Source: DASPJL01 sp035628645
GTDB lineage: Bacteria > Bacteroidota > Bacteroidia > Cytophagales > Cyclobacteriaceae
Direction of reading: 5' to 3'
Length of the DNA stretch: 64,000 nt
Assembly: GCA_035628645.1 (NCBI GenBank)
Contig: DASPJL010000195.1
Span: forward strand, 62,001-126,000
Shown here one piece after another: positions 42,053 to 51,734 of the stretch. The translations under genes were made by a program, and so were the position numbers. Position 1 is the stretch's first letter; every line of letters starts with the position of its first letter. A model generated the notes under the pieces. That model had not been told where the DNA came from. It saw nothing but the letters and a program-made list of their open reading frames with translations, and searched no databases.

Positions 42053-45000
42053 TTGATTACTGATAAAAAACCTAACCGAGTAAGTTTTGCTTCTGTAAAA
42101 TCGGTTATTGAATATCCGGATTTTCTTGATATACAATTACAATCTTTTCAAGACTTCTTTCAGTTGGAAACTCCTGCGGAAAGCAGATCTCAGGAGGGAT
42201 TGTTTAAAGTATTTTCAGAGAATTTTCCGATTTCAGATTCAAGGGAAAATTTTATCCTTGAATTTATTGATTATATGGTTGATCCTCCTAAATATTCAAT
42301 CGATGAATGTATAGATAGAGGCCTTACCTATTCTGTTCCTCTTAAAGCCAAACTTAGGCTTTCAAATAATGACGAGGATAACGAGGATTTTGAAACTATA
42401 GAACAAGAGGTGTTTTTGGGAAATATTCCTTATATGACACGTCGTGGTTCATTTGTTATAAATGGAGCTGAAAGAGTTATTGTATCTCAGCTTCACCGAT
42501 CGCCAGGTGTATTTTTCGCTCAAAGCAAACATACTAATGGCACAAAACTTTATTCAGCCAGAATTATTCCTTTCAAAGGTTCTTGGATTGAATTTGCTAC
42601 AGACGTAAACAACGTTATGTATGCATATATTGACAGGAAGAAAAAATTTCCAGTTACCACTTTGTTAAGGGCCATCGGTTTTGGTTCCGATAAAGATATT
42701 CTCGATTTATTTGGTTTAAGTGAAGAAATACAAGCTACCTCTGCAAATATTAAAAAGGTAATCGGAAGGAAATTAGCTGCAAGGGTATTGAAGACCTGGA
42801 CAGAAGATTTCGTTGATGAGGATACTGGAGAAGTTGTTTCTATTGATAGAATTGAGGTTCTGTTGGAAAGGGATTCTGTGATTACGCAGGAGGATGTGGA
42901 AGTTATAGTGGAATCAGGTTCAAAATCAGTTATTCTTCACAGAGAAGACATAAATATTGCCGATTATGCCATTATTTACAATACACTTCAAAAGGATAAT
43001 TCCAATTCCGAAAAAGAAGCAGTAGAGCAAATTTATCGTCAATTAAGAAATACAGAAGCTCCTGATGAGCAAACTGCAAGGGATATTATTCATAATCTTT
43101 TCTTTAGTGATAAGAGGTATGACCTTGGTGAAGTAGGTAGGTATAGATTAAATAAAAAGCTTGGGTTGGAAATTGACTCTGAAATCAGAGTGTTAACTAC
43201 TCAAGATATCATAAGTATCGTTAAGTACTTAATTGGTTTGATAAATTCCAAAGCAGTTGTGGATGATATTGACCATTTAAGTAACAGAAGGGTAAGAACT
43301 GTAGGAGAACAATTGTATAGCCAGTTTGGTGTAGGTCTTGCACGTATGGCCAGAACAATCAAGGAGAGAATGAACGTTAGGGATAACGAAGATTTTAAGC
43401 CGGTTGATCTGATCAATGCTAGGACGCTTTCTTCTGTTATCAATTCCTTCTTTGGTACAAACCAGTTAAGCCAATTTATGGATCAAACCAATCCATTGGC
43501 TGAAATTACACACAAAAGAAGGATGTCAGCGCTAGGGCCGGGTGGTTTGTCGAGAGAAAGAGCAGGCTTTGAGGTTCGTGACGTTCACTATACTCACTAC
43601 GGTAGGTTATGTACAATTGAAACACCTGAAGGTCCGAATATTGGATTGATCTCCTCCCTTTGTGTTCATGCGAAGATTAACAATATGGGATTCATCGAAA
43701 CTCCATATAGAAAAGTTGATAGCGGTAAGGTTAAGTTAGATGAAGAAGTAATTTATTTAACTGCTGAAGAAGAAGATACACATAATATTGCCCAGGCAAA
43801 TGCCGAAATTGATACCAAAGGTAATTTTATCAGTGATAAAGTTAAGGCAAGGTACGAAGGAGATTTTCCTGTAGTAGAACCAGATAAGGTTACATACATG
43901 GACGTTGCTCCAAATCAAATTGTATCCGTTGCTGCGTCTTTAATTCCATTCCTGGAGCATGATGATGCAAACAGAGCTTTGATGGGTTCCAATATGCAAC
44001 GTCAGGCGGTTCCTTTATTAAGACCAGAGGCTCCTATTGTTGGAACTGGTCTTGAAGGTCGGGTTGCAATGGATTCCAGGGCATTGGTTTTAGCTGAGGA
44101 AAACGGAGTTGTTGATTTTGTTGATGCTTCTAAGATTGTTCTGAAATATGATTTAACGGATGATCAAAGGTTAATAACTTTTGATGAAATGCTTGTTACT
44201 TATGATCTTATTAAATTCAGAAGAACCAATCAGGACACGTGTATTAATCTTAAGCCCCTAGTAGGAAAAGGAGAAGTTGTAAAGAAGGGACAGGTACTGT
44301 GTGAAGGTTATGCTACAAATAACGGAGAACTTGCTTTAGGTAGAAATCTTAAGGTAGCCTTTATGCCTTGGCAAGGGTACAACTTTGAGGATGCTATAGT
44401 TATTTCTGAAAAAGTTGTTCGTGATGATATTTTCACTTCGGTTCATATTGAAGAATTTGAGTTGGAAGTTCGGGATACAAAAAGGGGAGAAGAAGAACTT
44501 ACCTCTGAAATTCCAAACGTAAGTGAAGAAGCAGTTAAGAACCTTGATGAAAACGGAATAATCCGTGTAGGCGCTGAAGTTAAAGAAGGAGATATATTAA
44601 TTGGAAAGATTACTCCAAAAGGAGAAACCGATCCTACTCCGGAAGAGAAACTATTAAGAGCCATATTTGGAGATAAAGCCGGTGATGTGAAGGATGCTTC
44701 TCTTAAGGCGCCGCCATCTTTAAAAGGTGTCGTTATAGATACAAAACTATTCTCCCGACCTAAAAAGGATAAAGATTTAAGAGCTAAATCAAAGAAGGAA
44801 GTTGACCTGTTAAAGAGCAAATACAGTAAGGATCTTAATTCGATTCGGGCCAATATGATCCAGAAAATGGTTACGCTTCTGGATGGAAAGACTTCTCAAG
44901 GGGTTAAGCATAAATTCGGTGATGAGCTTATCAGTAAAGGTGTAAAGTTTAATGTGAGGAATATTTCTGAAAATCTATTCCCTGAAAAAAACATTTACAG

Positions 45001-45925
45001 AGACGAAAGCACATACAATGTAGCCGAGGAAGTTAATTTAATTTCTGATGTAATTCTCGATAATTGGACAGACGATCCAAAAACAAATCAATTGCTTTTG
45101 GAAATGGTGAAGAATTATAATAAGAAGCGAAATGAGGTTTCCGGTAGGTTTAAAAGAGAAAGATTTACGCTGGAAGTAGGTGATGAATTGCCTGCAGGTA
45201 TTGTTAGATTGGCTAAGGTTTACATTGCTAAGAAGCGTAAACTGAAGGTTGGGGATAAAATGGCGGGTCGACATGGAAATAAAGGTGTGGTAGCTAGAAT
45301 AGTCAGAGCTGAAGATATGCCTTTCCTTGCTGATGGAACGCCTGTGGATATTGTTCTTAACCCACTCGGTGTACCTTCTCGTATGAACCTTGGTCAGATT
45401 TATGAGACTGTATTAGGATGGGCTGGATTAAAACTAGGCAAAAAGTATGCTACTCCAATTTTTGACGGAGCGTCAGAAGAAGAAGTGGTTGCTGAATTGA
45501 AAAAGGCTGATTTACCTGAGTTTGGCAGGACCTATTTATTCGATGGTTTATCCGGAGAAAGATTTGATCAAAAAGTAACAGTAGGTATAATTTATATGCT
45601 GAAACTGGGTCACTTAGTTGATGATAAAATGCACGCAAGATCCATCGGACCATATTCTCTCATTACTCAACAACCTCTTGGCGGTAAAGCACAGTTTGGA
45701 GGTCAGCGTTTTGGAGAAATGGAGGTTTGGGCACTGGAAGCATTTGGTGCAGCACACGTTCTTCAGGAAATTTTAACAGTAAAGTCTGATGACGTAATTG
45801 GAAGAGCAAAAGCTTACGAGGCTATAGTTAAAGGTGAAAATATGCCAAAACCAAATATTCCTGAATCATTCAATGTATTGGTTCATGAATTAAGAGGCTT
45901 GGCCCTTGAAATTACCTTAGACTAA
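42053..45925 (+). CDS. rpoB: RNA polymerase beta subunit
   Basis: 1290 residues, complete. It has the rifampicin-region sequence SQFMDQTNPLAEITHKRRMSALGPGG, here cores FMDQTNPLAEITHKRR and SALGPGGLSRERAGFEVRDV, the EGPNIGLI motif, and the C-terminal KMHARSIGPYSLITQQPLGGKAQFGGQRFGEMEVWAL region (core QPLGGKAQFGGQRFGEMEVW). The start must be non-ATG: an in-frame stop is at 42038-42040, no ATG follows, and the first internal Met is far into the conserved N-terminus. TTG at 42053 is the best start. It is separated from rplL by a hairpin and from rpoC by a long palindrome. Confidence 0.97.
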   Translation: MITDKKPNRVSFASVKSVIEYPDFLDIQLQSFQDFFQLETPAESRSQEGLFKVFSENFPISDSRENFILEFIDYMVDPPKYSIDECIDRGLTYSVPLKAKLRLSNNDEDNEDFETIEQEVFLGNIPYMTRRGSFVINGAERVIVSQLHRSPGVFFAQSKHTNGTKLYSARIIPFKGSWIEFATDVNNVMYAYIDRKKKFPVTTLLRAIGFGSDKDILDLFGLSEEIQATSANIKKVIGRKLAARVLKTWTEDFVDEDTGEVVSIDRIEVLLERDSVITQEDVEVIVESGSKSVILHREDINIADYAIIYNTLQKDNSNSEKEAVEQIYRQLRNTEAPDEQTARDIIHNLFFSDKRYDLGEVGRYRLNKKLGLEIDSEIRVLTTQDIISIVKYLIGLINSKAVVDDIDHLSNRRVRTVGEQLYSQFGVGLARMARTIKERMNVRDNEDFKPVDLINARTLSSVINSFFGTNQLSQFMDQTNPLAEITHKRRMSALGPGGLSRERAGFEVRDVHYTHYGRLCTIETPEGPNIGLISSLCVHAKINNMGFIETPYRKVDSGKVKLDEEVIYLTAEEEDTHNIAQANAEIDTKGNFISDKVKARYEGDFPVVEPDKVTYMDVAPNQIVSVAASLIPFLEHDDANRALMGSNMQRQAVPLLRPEAPIVGTGLEGRVAMDSRALVLAEENGVVDFVDASKIVLKYDLTDDQRLITFDEMLVTYDLIKFRRTNQDTCINLKPLVGKGEVVKKGQVLCEGYATNNGELALGRNLKVAFMPWQGYNFEDAIVISEKVVRDDIFTSVHIEEFELEVRDTKRGEEELTSEIPNVSEEAVKNLDENGIIRVGAEVKEGDILIGKITPKGETDPTPEEKLLRAIFGDKAGDVKDASLKAPPSLKGVVIDTKLFSRPKKDKDLRAKSKKEVDLLKSKYSKDLNSIRANMIQKMVTLLDGKTSQGVKHKFGDELISKGVKFNVRNISENLFPEKNIYRDESTYNVAEEVNLISDVILDNWTDDPKTNQLLLEMVKNYNKKRNEVSGRFKRERFTLEVGDELPAGIVRLAKVYIAKKRKLKVGDKMAGRHGNKGVVARIVRAEDMPFLADGTPVDIVLNPLGVPSRMNLGQIYETVLGWAGLKLGKKYATPIFDGASEEEVVAELKKADLPEFGRTYLFDGLSGERFDQKVTVGIIYMLKLGHLVDDKMHARSIGPYSLITQQPLGGKAQFGGQRFGEMEVWALEAFGAAHVLQEILTVKSDDVIGRAKAYEAIVKGENMPKPNIPESFNVLVHELRGLALEITLD

Positions 45926-45930
45926 AAGAG

Positions 45931-45998
45931 GCTAATGTGCTGATGTGTTAGTTTGCTAATAATTAACACATCAGCTTTAAATATTATTAGCAGCACAT
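45931..45998. repeat. 8-bp repeats folding into a long palindrome between rpoB and rpoC
   Basis: Four successive 8-nt units (CTAATGTG, CTGATGTG and two degenerate ones, 45932-45963) run into their own complement. A perfect 12-bp stem (GCTGATGTGTTA at 45939-45950 with 45964-45975) forms, and an alternative 8-bp pairing (ATGTGCTG at 45935-45942 with CAGCACAT at 45991-45998) excludes it. No T run follows. It fills most of the 96-nt rpoB-rpoC gap. Confidence 0.65.
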
Positions 45999-46021
45999 AA
46001 ATAAAATATCATATTTAAATT

Positions 46022-49000
46022 ATGGCATTTAGAAAAAACAAAAAACTCACAAGTGACTTCTCTAGAGTTACTATCAGTTTGGCTTCTCCTGAATCAATTT
46101 TAGAAGGTTCTCATGGCGAAGTAACACAACCTGAAACAATAAACTATAGGACTTATAAACCTGAAATGGGAGGACTATTCTGCGAAAGAATCTTCGGACC
46201 AGTAAAGGATTGGGAGTGTCATTGTGGTAAATATAAAAGAATTAGGTACAAAGGGATTATTTGTGACAGATGCGGAGTTGAGGTAACTGAGAAGAAAGTA
46301 AGAAGGGAAAGAATGGGCCATATAGAATTGGTTGTTCCAGTGGCACACATTTGGTATTTCAGATCTCTTCCAAATAAGATTGGTTATTTATTAGGCTTAC
46401 CTACTAAAAAACTTGATCAAATCATCTATTATGAAAGATACGTAGTTATCCAATCAGGTATAAAAGCTGAAGACGGAGTTAACTATCTTGATTTCCTAAC
46501 AGAAGATGAGTACTTGGATATTATTGATAAGCTTCCGAGAGAAAATCAAATGCTGGATGATGATGATCCGAACAAGTTTATTGCAAAAATGGGCGCAGAA
46601 GCTCTTGAGCAATTATTAAGCAGAATTAATTTGGATGAATTATCATACAGCTTAAGACACTCTGCTGCTAATGATACGTCTCAGCAAAGAAAAGCAGAGG
46701 CTTTAAAAAGATTAAAAGTTGTCGAGGCTTTCAGAGAAGCACAAACCAGAATTGAAAACAGACCTGAATGGATGATTATCCGGATGGTTCCTGTTATTCC
46801 TCCAGAACTTCGTCCTCTAGTTCCCTTGGATGGTGGTCGTTTTGCGACATCTGACTTAAATGACTTGTATAGAAGGGTTATTATTAGAAATAACCGTCTA
46901 AAAAGACTTATAGATATTAAAGCGCCTGAAGTTATCCTCAGAAATGAGAAACGTATGCTTCAGGAAGCGGTAGATTCACTATTTGACAACTCAAGAAAGG
47001 TAAATGCGGTAAGAGCAGATGGTAATAGGGCCCTTAAATCTTTAAGTGATATGCTTAAAGGTAAGCAAGGACGTTTCCGTCAAAACTTACTTGGAAAAAG
47101 AGTTGATTATTCAGGTCGTTCTGTAATTGTTGTAGGGCCTGAATTGAAACTTCACGAGTGCGGACTGCCAAAAGATATGGCGGCTGAGCTTTTCAAGCCA
47201 TTTATCATCAGAAAGCTGATTGAAAGAGGTATTGTAAAAACAGTTAAATCTGCTAAAAAGATTGTTGACCGTAAGGATCCGGTTGTTTGGGATATCCTGG
47301 AAAATGTATTGAAAGGGCACCCTGTATTACTAAATAGAGCTCCGACACTGCATAGACTTGGTATTCAAGCTTTTCAGCCTAAATTGATTGAAGGAAAGGC
47401 GATCCAGCTTCATCCGTTGGTTTGTACTGCTTTTAATGCGGACTTTGACGGTGACCAGATGGCTGTTCACGTTCCTTTGGGACATGAGGCAATACTGGAA
47501 GCCTCTTTGTTAATGCTTGCCTCACATAATATTCTTAACCCTGCTAATGGTGCTCCAATTACGGTGCCATCTCAAGACATGGTTCTTGGACTATATTATG
47601 TAACCAAAGGCAGAAAAGCAACACCCGAATTGCCAGTTGCGGGAGAAGGATTGACTTTCTATGGCGCTGAAGAAGTTGTTATTGCAATCAATGAAAAGAG
47701 ACTGTCAAAACATGCCCATATAAAAGTAAGGGCGATAGTTAAGGATGAAAATGGCAATTTGGTTACTAAGGTAATTGAGACCGTTGCAGGAAGGGTATTA
47801 TTTAATCAACATATCCCAGAGGAAGTAGGATTTGTAAACGAACTTTTAACTAAGAAAAAGCTTCAACAAATCATTTCCTTAGTATTTAAGACCTCTGGAA
47901 TGGCCAGAACTGCTAAGTTCCTGGATGATATTAAGGAATTAGGGTTCCAGTCTGCATTTAGAGGAGGATTATCAATCGGTCTATCAGATGTTATGATCCC
48001 TGATAAAAAACTTGAACTGATTACCGGAGCCAAGAAAGATGTGGATGCAATCTGGAATAATTACCTCATGGGGTTAATTACAGACAATGAAAGATATAAT
48101 CAGGTAATTGATATCTGGACAAGGGTGAATTCACAAATCACTGAGACCTTGATGCATCAATTAGAGGCAGATCAGCAAGGATTTAATTCCATTTACATGA
48201 TGATGCACTCCGGAGCCAGAGGTTCAAGAGAGCAAATCAGACAGTTAGGTGGAATGAGAGGTTTGATGGCTAAGCCACAAAAGAATCTTCAAGGATCTGT
48301 AGGTGAAATTATTGAAAATCCAATTCTTTCAAATTTTAAAGAAGGACTGGATGTATTGGAGTACTTTATTTCTACTCACGGTGCCAGAAAAGGTCTTGCA
48401 GATACAGCTTTAAAAACGGCTGATGCTGGTTATTTAACCAGAAGGTTGGTAGATGTTGCTCAGGATCTTGTGGTTAATGAGGAAGATTGTGGTACTTTAA
48501 GAGGCTTGACAGTTACTGCACTAAAAGATAACGAAGACATTGTTGAACCTCTTTCTGAAAGAATTTTAGGTAGGGTTTCTGTTCATGATGTTTTTGACCC
48601 GCTAACAAACAAAATAATAGTTGCTTCCGGTGAAGAAATTACTGAAGAAGTAGCGCATCACATTGATGAAAGCAGTATTGAGTCTGTAGAGATCAGATCA
48701 GTGTTGACATGCGAAGCAAGACAAGGTGTTTGCGGAAAATGTTACGGCAGAAATCTTGCAAGCGGCAGAATGGTTCAAAAAGGAGAATCAATTGGTGTAA
48801 TTGCGGCCCAATCCATTGGAGAGCCAGGTACTCAGTTGACACTGAGAACTTTCCACGTTGGAGGTACTGCTTCTAATATTGCTGTTGATGCTACCATCAG
48901 AGCTAAGTTTGACGGAGTCGTTCAATTTGAAGAAATCAGAGCAGTTGCCACAACCAATAATGAAGGGGAAAAGGTAAACGTCATAATGGGACGGTCCGGT

Positions 49001-50329
49001 GAAGTTAGAATTGCGGAAGAAGGGACTGGAAAAGTATTGATTACCAATAACGTTCCGTATGGAGCTTTCATAAAAGTAACAGACGGGCAAAAAGTTAAGA
49101 AAGGTGACGAAATATGTTTCTGGGATCCATATAATGCTGTAATCCTGTCTGAATTTGACGGAACAATTGATTTCGAATCCATTGAAGAAAGTATAACCTT
49201 CCGTGAAGAGTTTGATGAACAAACAGGACATAGAGAAAAGGTTATTATTGATACAAAGGACAAGGCAAAAAATCCTGTTATTATTGTTAACTCAACAAAG
49301 TCAGATCCAAAAGGATACAATATGCCTGTTGGTGCTCACTTGGCAGTTGATCAAGGGAGCAAGATTAAGGCCGGTCAGATTTTGGCTAAAATTCCAAGAG
49401 CAATTGGTAAAACAAGAGATATCACAGGAGGTCTTCCAAGGGTAACTGAACTTTTCGAAGCAAGAAATCCGTCTAATCCAGCAGTCGTAAGTGAAATTGA
49501 TGGAGTAGTTACCTACGGAGGAATTAAAAGAGGAAACAGAGAAATTTATATTGAATCAAGAGATGGGGTAAAAAAGAGATACATGGTGCCTCTTTCCAAA
49601 CATATTCTTGTTCAGGATAATGACTTTGTAAAAGCAGGTTATCCTTTATCGGATGGTGCTATTACTCCTTCAGATATTCTATCTATCAAAGGTCCAACGG
49701 CAGTTCAGGAATATTTAGTAAATGAAATTCAGGAGGTATATAGGCTTCAAGGTGTAAAGATTAACGATAAACACATTGAAGTGATTGTTCGCCAAATGAT
49801 GCAGAAGGTTGAAATTATTGAGGCTGGAGATACTAATTTCCTTCAAGGACAAGTAGTGGATAAAATAGTGTTCCGCGAAGAAAATGACGCGATTCTTGAT
49901 AAGAAAGTAGTTATTGATGCCGGTGACTCAGAAAGCTTAAAACCTGGTCAAATTGTTACTTCAAGGAGATTAAGAGACGAGAATTCGAGCCTGAAAAGAA
50001 GAGATATGAAGCTTGTAACGGTGAGAGACGCAGAACCTTCAGTATCTCAGCCTACGCTTCAAGGTATAACTCAAGCTTCTTTGGGTACCGAGAGCTTTAT
50101 TTCTGCAGCTTCATTCCAGGAAACTACAAAAGTATTGAGTGAAGCCTCTATAAGAGGAAAAACAGACTACTTATTAGGGTTAAAAGAAAATGTTATTGTA
50201 GGACACCTAATACCTGCTGGTACAGGTTTAAGAGACTATCAGGACATAATCGTTGGTTCTAAAGAAGAGTACGAAGCGCTTGTAGCTTCTAAGGAAGAGT
50301 TTAAGAAAAGGAAAGAGTTACAAGACTAA
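46022..50329 (+). CDS. rpoC: RNA polymerase beta' subunit
   Basis: 1435 residues, complete. The N-terminal zinc ribbon uses C66, C68, C81 and C84. The catalytic magnesium loop NADFDGD is at residues 472-478 with Asp474, 476 and 478. The bridge-helix/trigger region reads SGARGSREQIRQLGGMRGLMAKP, core GARGSREQIRQLGGMRG. A second zinc site is in CEARQGVCGKCYGRNL. The N-terminus MAFRKNKKLTSDFSRVTISLASPE is the Bacteroidota form. A strong hairpin follows the stop. Confidence 0.97.
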   Translation: MAFRKNKKLTSDFSRVTISLASPESILEGSHGEVTQPETINYRTYKPEMGGLFCERIFGPVKDWECHCGKYKRIRYKGIICDRCGVEVTEKKVRRERMGHIELVVPVAHIWYFRSLPNKIGYLLGLPTKKLDQIIYYERYVVIQSGIKAEDGVNYLDFLTEDEYLDIIDKLPRENQMLDDDDPNKFIAKMGAEALEQLLSRINLDELSYSLRHSAANDTSQQRKAEALKRLKVVEAFREAQTRIENRPEWMIIRMVPVIPPELRPLVPLDGGRFATSDLNDLYRRVIIRNNRLKRLIDIKAPEVILRNEKRMLQEAVDSLFDNSRKVNAVRADGNRALKSLSDMLKGKQGRFRQNLLGKRVDYSGRSVIVVGPELKLHECGLPKDMAAELFKPFIIRKLIERGIVKTVKSAKKIVDRKDPVVWDILENVLKGHPVLLNRAPTLHRLGIQAFQPKLIEGKAIQLHPLVCTAFNADFDGDQMAVHVPLGHEAILEASLLMLASHNILNPANGAPITVPSQDMVLGLYYVTKGRKATPELPVAGEGLTFYGAEEVVIAINEKRLSKHAHIKVRAIVKDENGNLVTKVIETVAGRVLFNQHIPEEVGFVNELLTKKKLQQIISLVFKTSGMARTAKFLDDIKELGFQSAFRGGLSIGLSDVMIPDKKLELITGAKKDVDAIWNNYLMGLITDNERYNQVIDIWTRVNSQITETLMHQLEADQQGFNSIYMMMHSGARGSREQIRQLGGMRGLMAKPQKNLQGSVGEIIENPILSNFKEGLDVLEYFISTHGARKGLADTALKTADAGYLTRRLVDVAQDLVVNEEDCGTLRGLTVTALKDNEDIVEPLSERILGRVSVHDVFDPLTNKIIVASGEEITEEVAHHIDESSIESVEIRSVLTCEARQGVCGKCYGRNLASGRMVQKGESIGVIAAQSIGEPGTQLTLRTFHVGGTASNIAVDATIRAKFDGVVQFEEIRAVATTNNEGEKVNVIMGRSGEVRIAEEGTGKVLITNNVPYGAFIKVTDGQKVKKGDEICFWDPYNAVILSEFDGTIDFESIEESITFREEFDEQTGHREKVIIDTKDKAKNPVIIVNSTKSDPKGYNMPVGAHLAVDQGSKIKAGQILAKIPRAIGKTRDITGGLPRVTELFEARNPSNPAVVSEIDGVVTYGGIKRGNREIYIESRDGVKKRYMVPLSKHILVQDNDFVKAGYPLSDGAITPSDILSIKGPTAVQEYLVNEIQEVYRLQGVKINDKHIEVIVRQMMQKVEIIEAGDTNFLQGQVVDKIVFREENDAILDKKVVIDAGDSESLKPGQIVTSRRLRDENSSLKRRDMKLVTVRDAEPSVSQPTLQGITQASLGTESFISAASFQETTKVLSEASIRGKTDYLLGLKENVIVGHLIPAGTGLRDYQDIIVGSKEEYEALVASKEEFKKRKELQD

Positions 50330-50342
50330 ATGAAAATCAGTT

Positions 50343-50392
50343 TTAAAGTCTAAGGTCAGCTTTAAATGGCTCTTCCTTAGACTTTAATTTTT
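50343..50392 (+). terminator. Terminator-like hairpin after rpoC
   Basis: A perfect 13-bp stem (50343-50355 with 50375-50387; core AAAGTCTAAGG) with a 19-nt loop is followed by TTTTTA. It lies 14 nt after the rpoC stop and 11 nt before the next ATG, so that gene must be reached by read-through or its own weak promoter. Confidence 0.65.
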
Positions 50393-50403
50393 ACAATAAG
50401 GAT

Positions 50404-50730
50404 ATGGCAGAAGATAAAAACAATCCCGGAGAACAAAATCAGATAAACATTGAATTGACTGAAGAGATAGCAGAAGGAATATATGCTAATCTGGCGATGA
50501 TTGCCCATTCAAACAGTGAATTTGTTATTGATTTTATAAGGTTAATGCCCGGAGTTCCTAAAGCAAAGGTTAAATCCAGGATAGTTATTACTCCTGAGCA
50601 TGCCAAACGTTTTCTTTATGCGCTGAAAGATAATATTAAAAAGTACGAAGAAACCTTTGGAAGTATTAAGCAAACTGATGATGCACCTCGATTTCCATTA
50701 AATTTTGGAGGACCTGTCGGCGAAGCTTAA
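50404..50730 (+). CDS. DUF3467-domain protein
   Basis: 108 residues. The whole protein fits the DUF3467 family (IELTEEIAEGIYANLAMIAHSNSEFVIDFIRLMPG, core YANLAMIAHSNSEFVIDF, then VKSRIVITPEHAKRFLYALKDN). No membrane or catalytic motif is seen. It is a small cytoplasmic protein of unknown role, commonly beside rpoC in Bacteroidota. Here it lies between a terminator-like hairpin and the rpsL promoter, which suggests its level is set apart from both. Confidence 0.8.
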   Translation: MAEDKNNPGEQNQINIELTEEIAEGIYANLAMIAHSNSEFVIDFIRLMPGVPKAKVKSRIVITPEHAKRFLYALKDNIKKYEETFGSIKQTDDAPRFPLNFGGPVGEA

Positions 50731-50759
50731 TTAATAATGTTAATAAATAAAAATATTTT

Positions 50760-50790
50760 TTTGTAAAATATATCTATTTGTATAACTTTG
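50760..50790 (+). promoter_or_regulatory. Bacteroidota-type promoter for rpsL-rpsG-fusA-rpsJ
   Basis: TTTG (50760-50763) and TAACTTTG (50783-50790) are exactly 19 nt apart, a full match to TTTG/TAnnTTTG. The predicted start near 50797 leaves a leader of about 33 nt. Confidence 0.85.
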
Positions 50791-50829
50791 CAATCCAATT
50801 TTTACAAGCATAATAAAGTATTTATTTAA

Positions 50830-51240
50830 ATGCCTACTATACAACAATTAGTTAGAAAGGGTAGAAAGGAATTAACTACTAAATCAAAGTCTCCCGCTCT
50901 TGATTCATGTCCCCAAAAGAGAGGTGTATGTACAAGGGTATATACAACTACACCTAAGAAACCTAACTCAGCGATGAGAAAAGTTGCCAGGGTGAGGTTG
51001 ACAAACGGAAAAGAAGTTAATGCTTATATTCCTGGAGAAGGACACAATTTGCAAGAGCACTCTATTGTGTTGATCAGAGGTGGAAGAGTAAAAGATTTAC
51101 CAGGAGTTAGATACCATATTATCCGCGGTGCATTAGATACTGCTGGTGTAAGTGGTAGGCTACAAGGCAGATCCAAATACGGAGCTAAGAGACCAAAAGC
51201 AGGTGCTGCAGCTGCTCCAGTTAAAGGTAAAAAGAAATAA
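50830..51240 (+). CDS. rpsL: 30S ribosomal protein S12
   Basis: 136 residues. The decoding-centre loops are intact: TTTPKKPNSAMRK (streptomycin-resistance site equivalent to Lys42/43) and LPGVRYHIIRG (equivalent to Lys87/Asp88). The C-terminus has a short Ala/Lys tail. First gene of the str unit. The wild-type lysines suggest a streptomycin-sensitive S12. Confidence 0.97.
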   Translation: MPTIQQLVRKGRKELTTKSKSPALDSCPQKRGVCTRVYTTTPKKPNSAMRKVARVRLTNGKEVNAYIPGEGHNLQEHSIVLIRGGRVKDLPGVRYHIIRGALDTAGVSGRLQGRSKYGAKRPKAGAAAAPVKGKKK

Positions 51241-51254
51241 GAGTATATAGATAA

Positions 51255-51722
51255 ATGAGAAAGTCTAAACCAAAGAAAAGATATATTCTTCCTGATCCTA
51301 AGTTCAAGGATACGATGGTAACAAAGTTCGTTAACAGCATAATGTACGATGGGAAGAAAAGTATAGCCTATTCAATTTTTTATGATGCTATTGATGTCAT
51401 AGAAAAAAAGACAAGTGAAAATGGGCTAGAAGTATGGAGAAGAGCATTGAATAACATAATGCCTTCCGTTGAGGTTAGAAGTAGAAGGGTAGGGGGAGCG
51501 ACATTCCAGGTACCTACAGAAGTAAGGCCTGATAGAAAAGTTTCTCTGGGTGTTAAATGGCTTATAAAATATGCCAGATCAAGAGGGGAGAAAACAATGA
51601 CGGATAAACTTGCAGGAGAAATCATCGCTGCTTCAAAAGGTGAAGGCGCTGCTGTTAAGAAAAAGGACGATACTCATAGAATGGCTGAGGCGAACAAAGC
51701 GTTCTCACATTTCAAATTTTAA
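51255..51722 (+). CDS. rpsG: 30S ribosomal protein S7
   Basis: 155 residues, standard. It has the N-terminal RKSKPKKRYILPDP and the conserved MPSVEVRSRRVGGATFQVP, core VRSRRVGGATFQVP, and the C-terminal KKDDTHRMAEANKAFSHF. It nucleates the 30S head domain by binding 16S rRNA. It lies 14 nt after rpsL. Confidence 0.97.
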   Translation: MRKSKPKKRYILPDPKFKDTMVTKFVNSIMYDGKKSIAYSIFYDAIDVIEKKTSENGLEVWRRALNNIMPSVEVRSRRVGGATFQVPTEVRPDRKVSLGVKWLIKYARSRGEKTMTDKLAGEIIAASKGEGAAVKKKDDTHRMAEANKAFSHFKF

Positions 51723-51734
51723 TTAAAAATTAAC

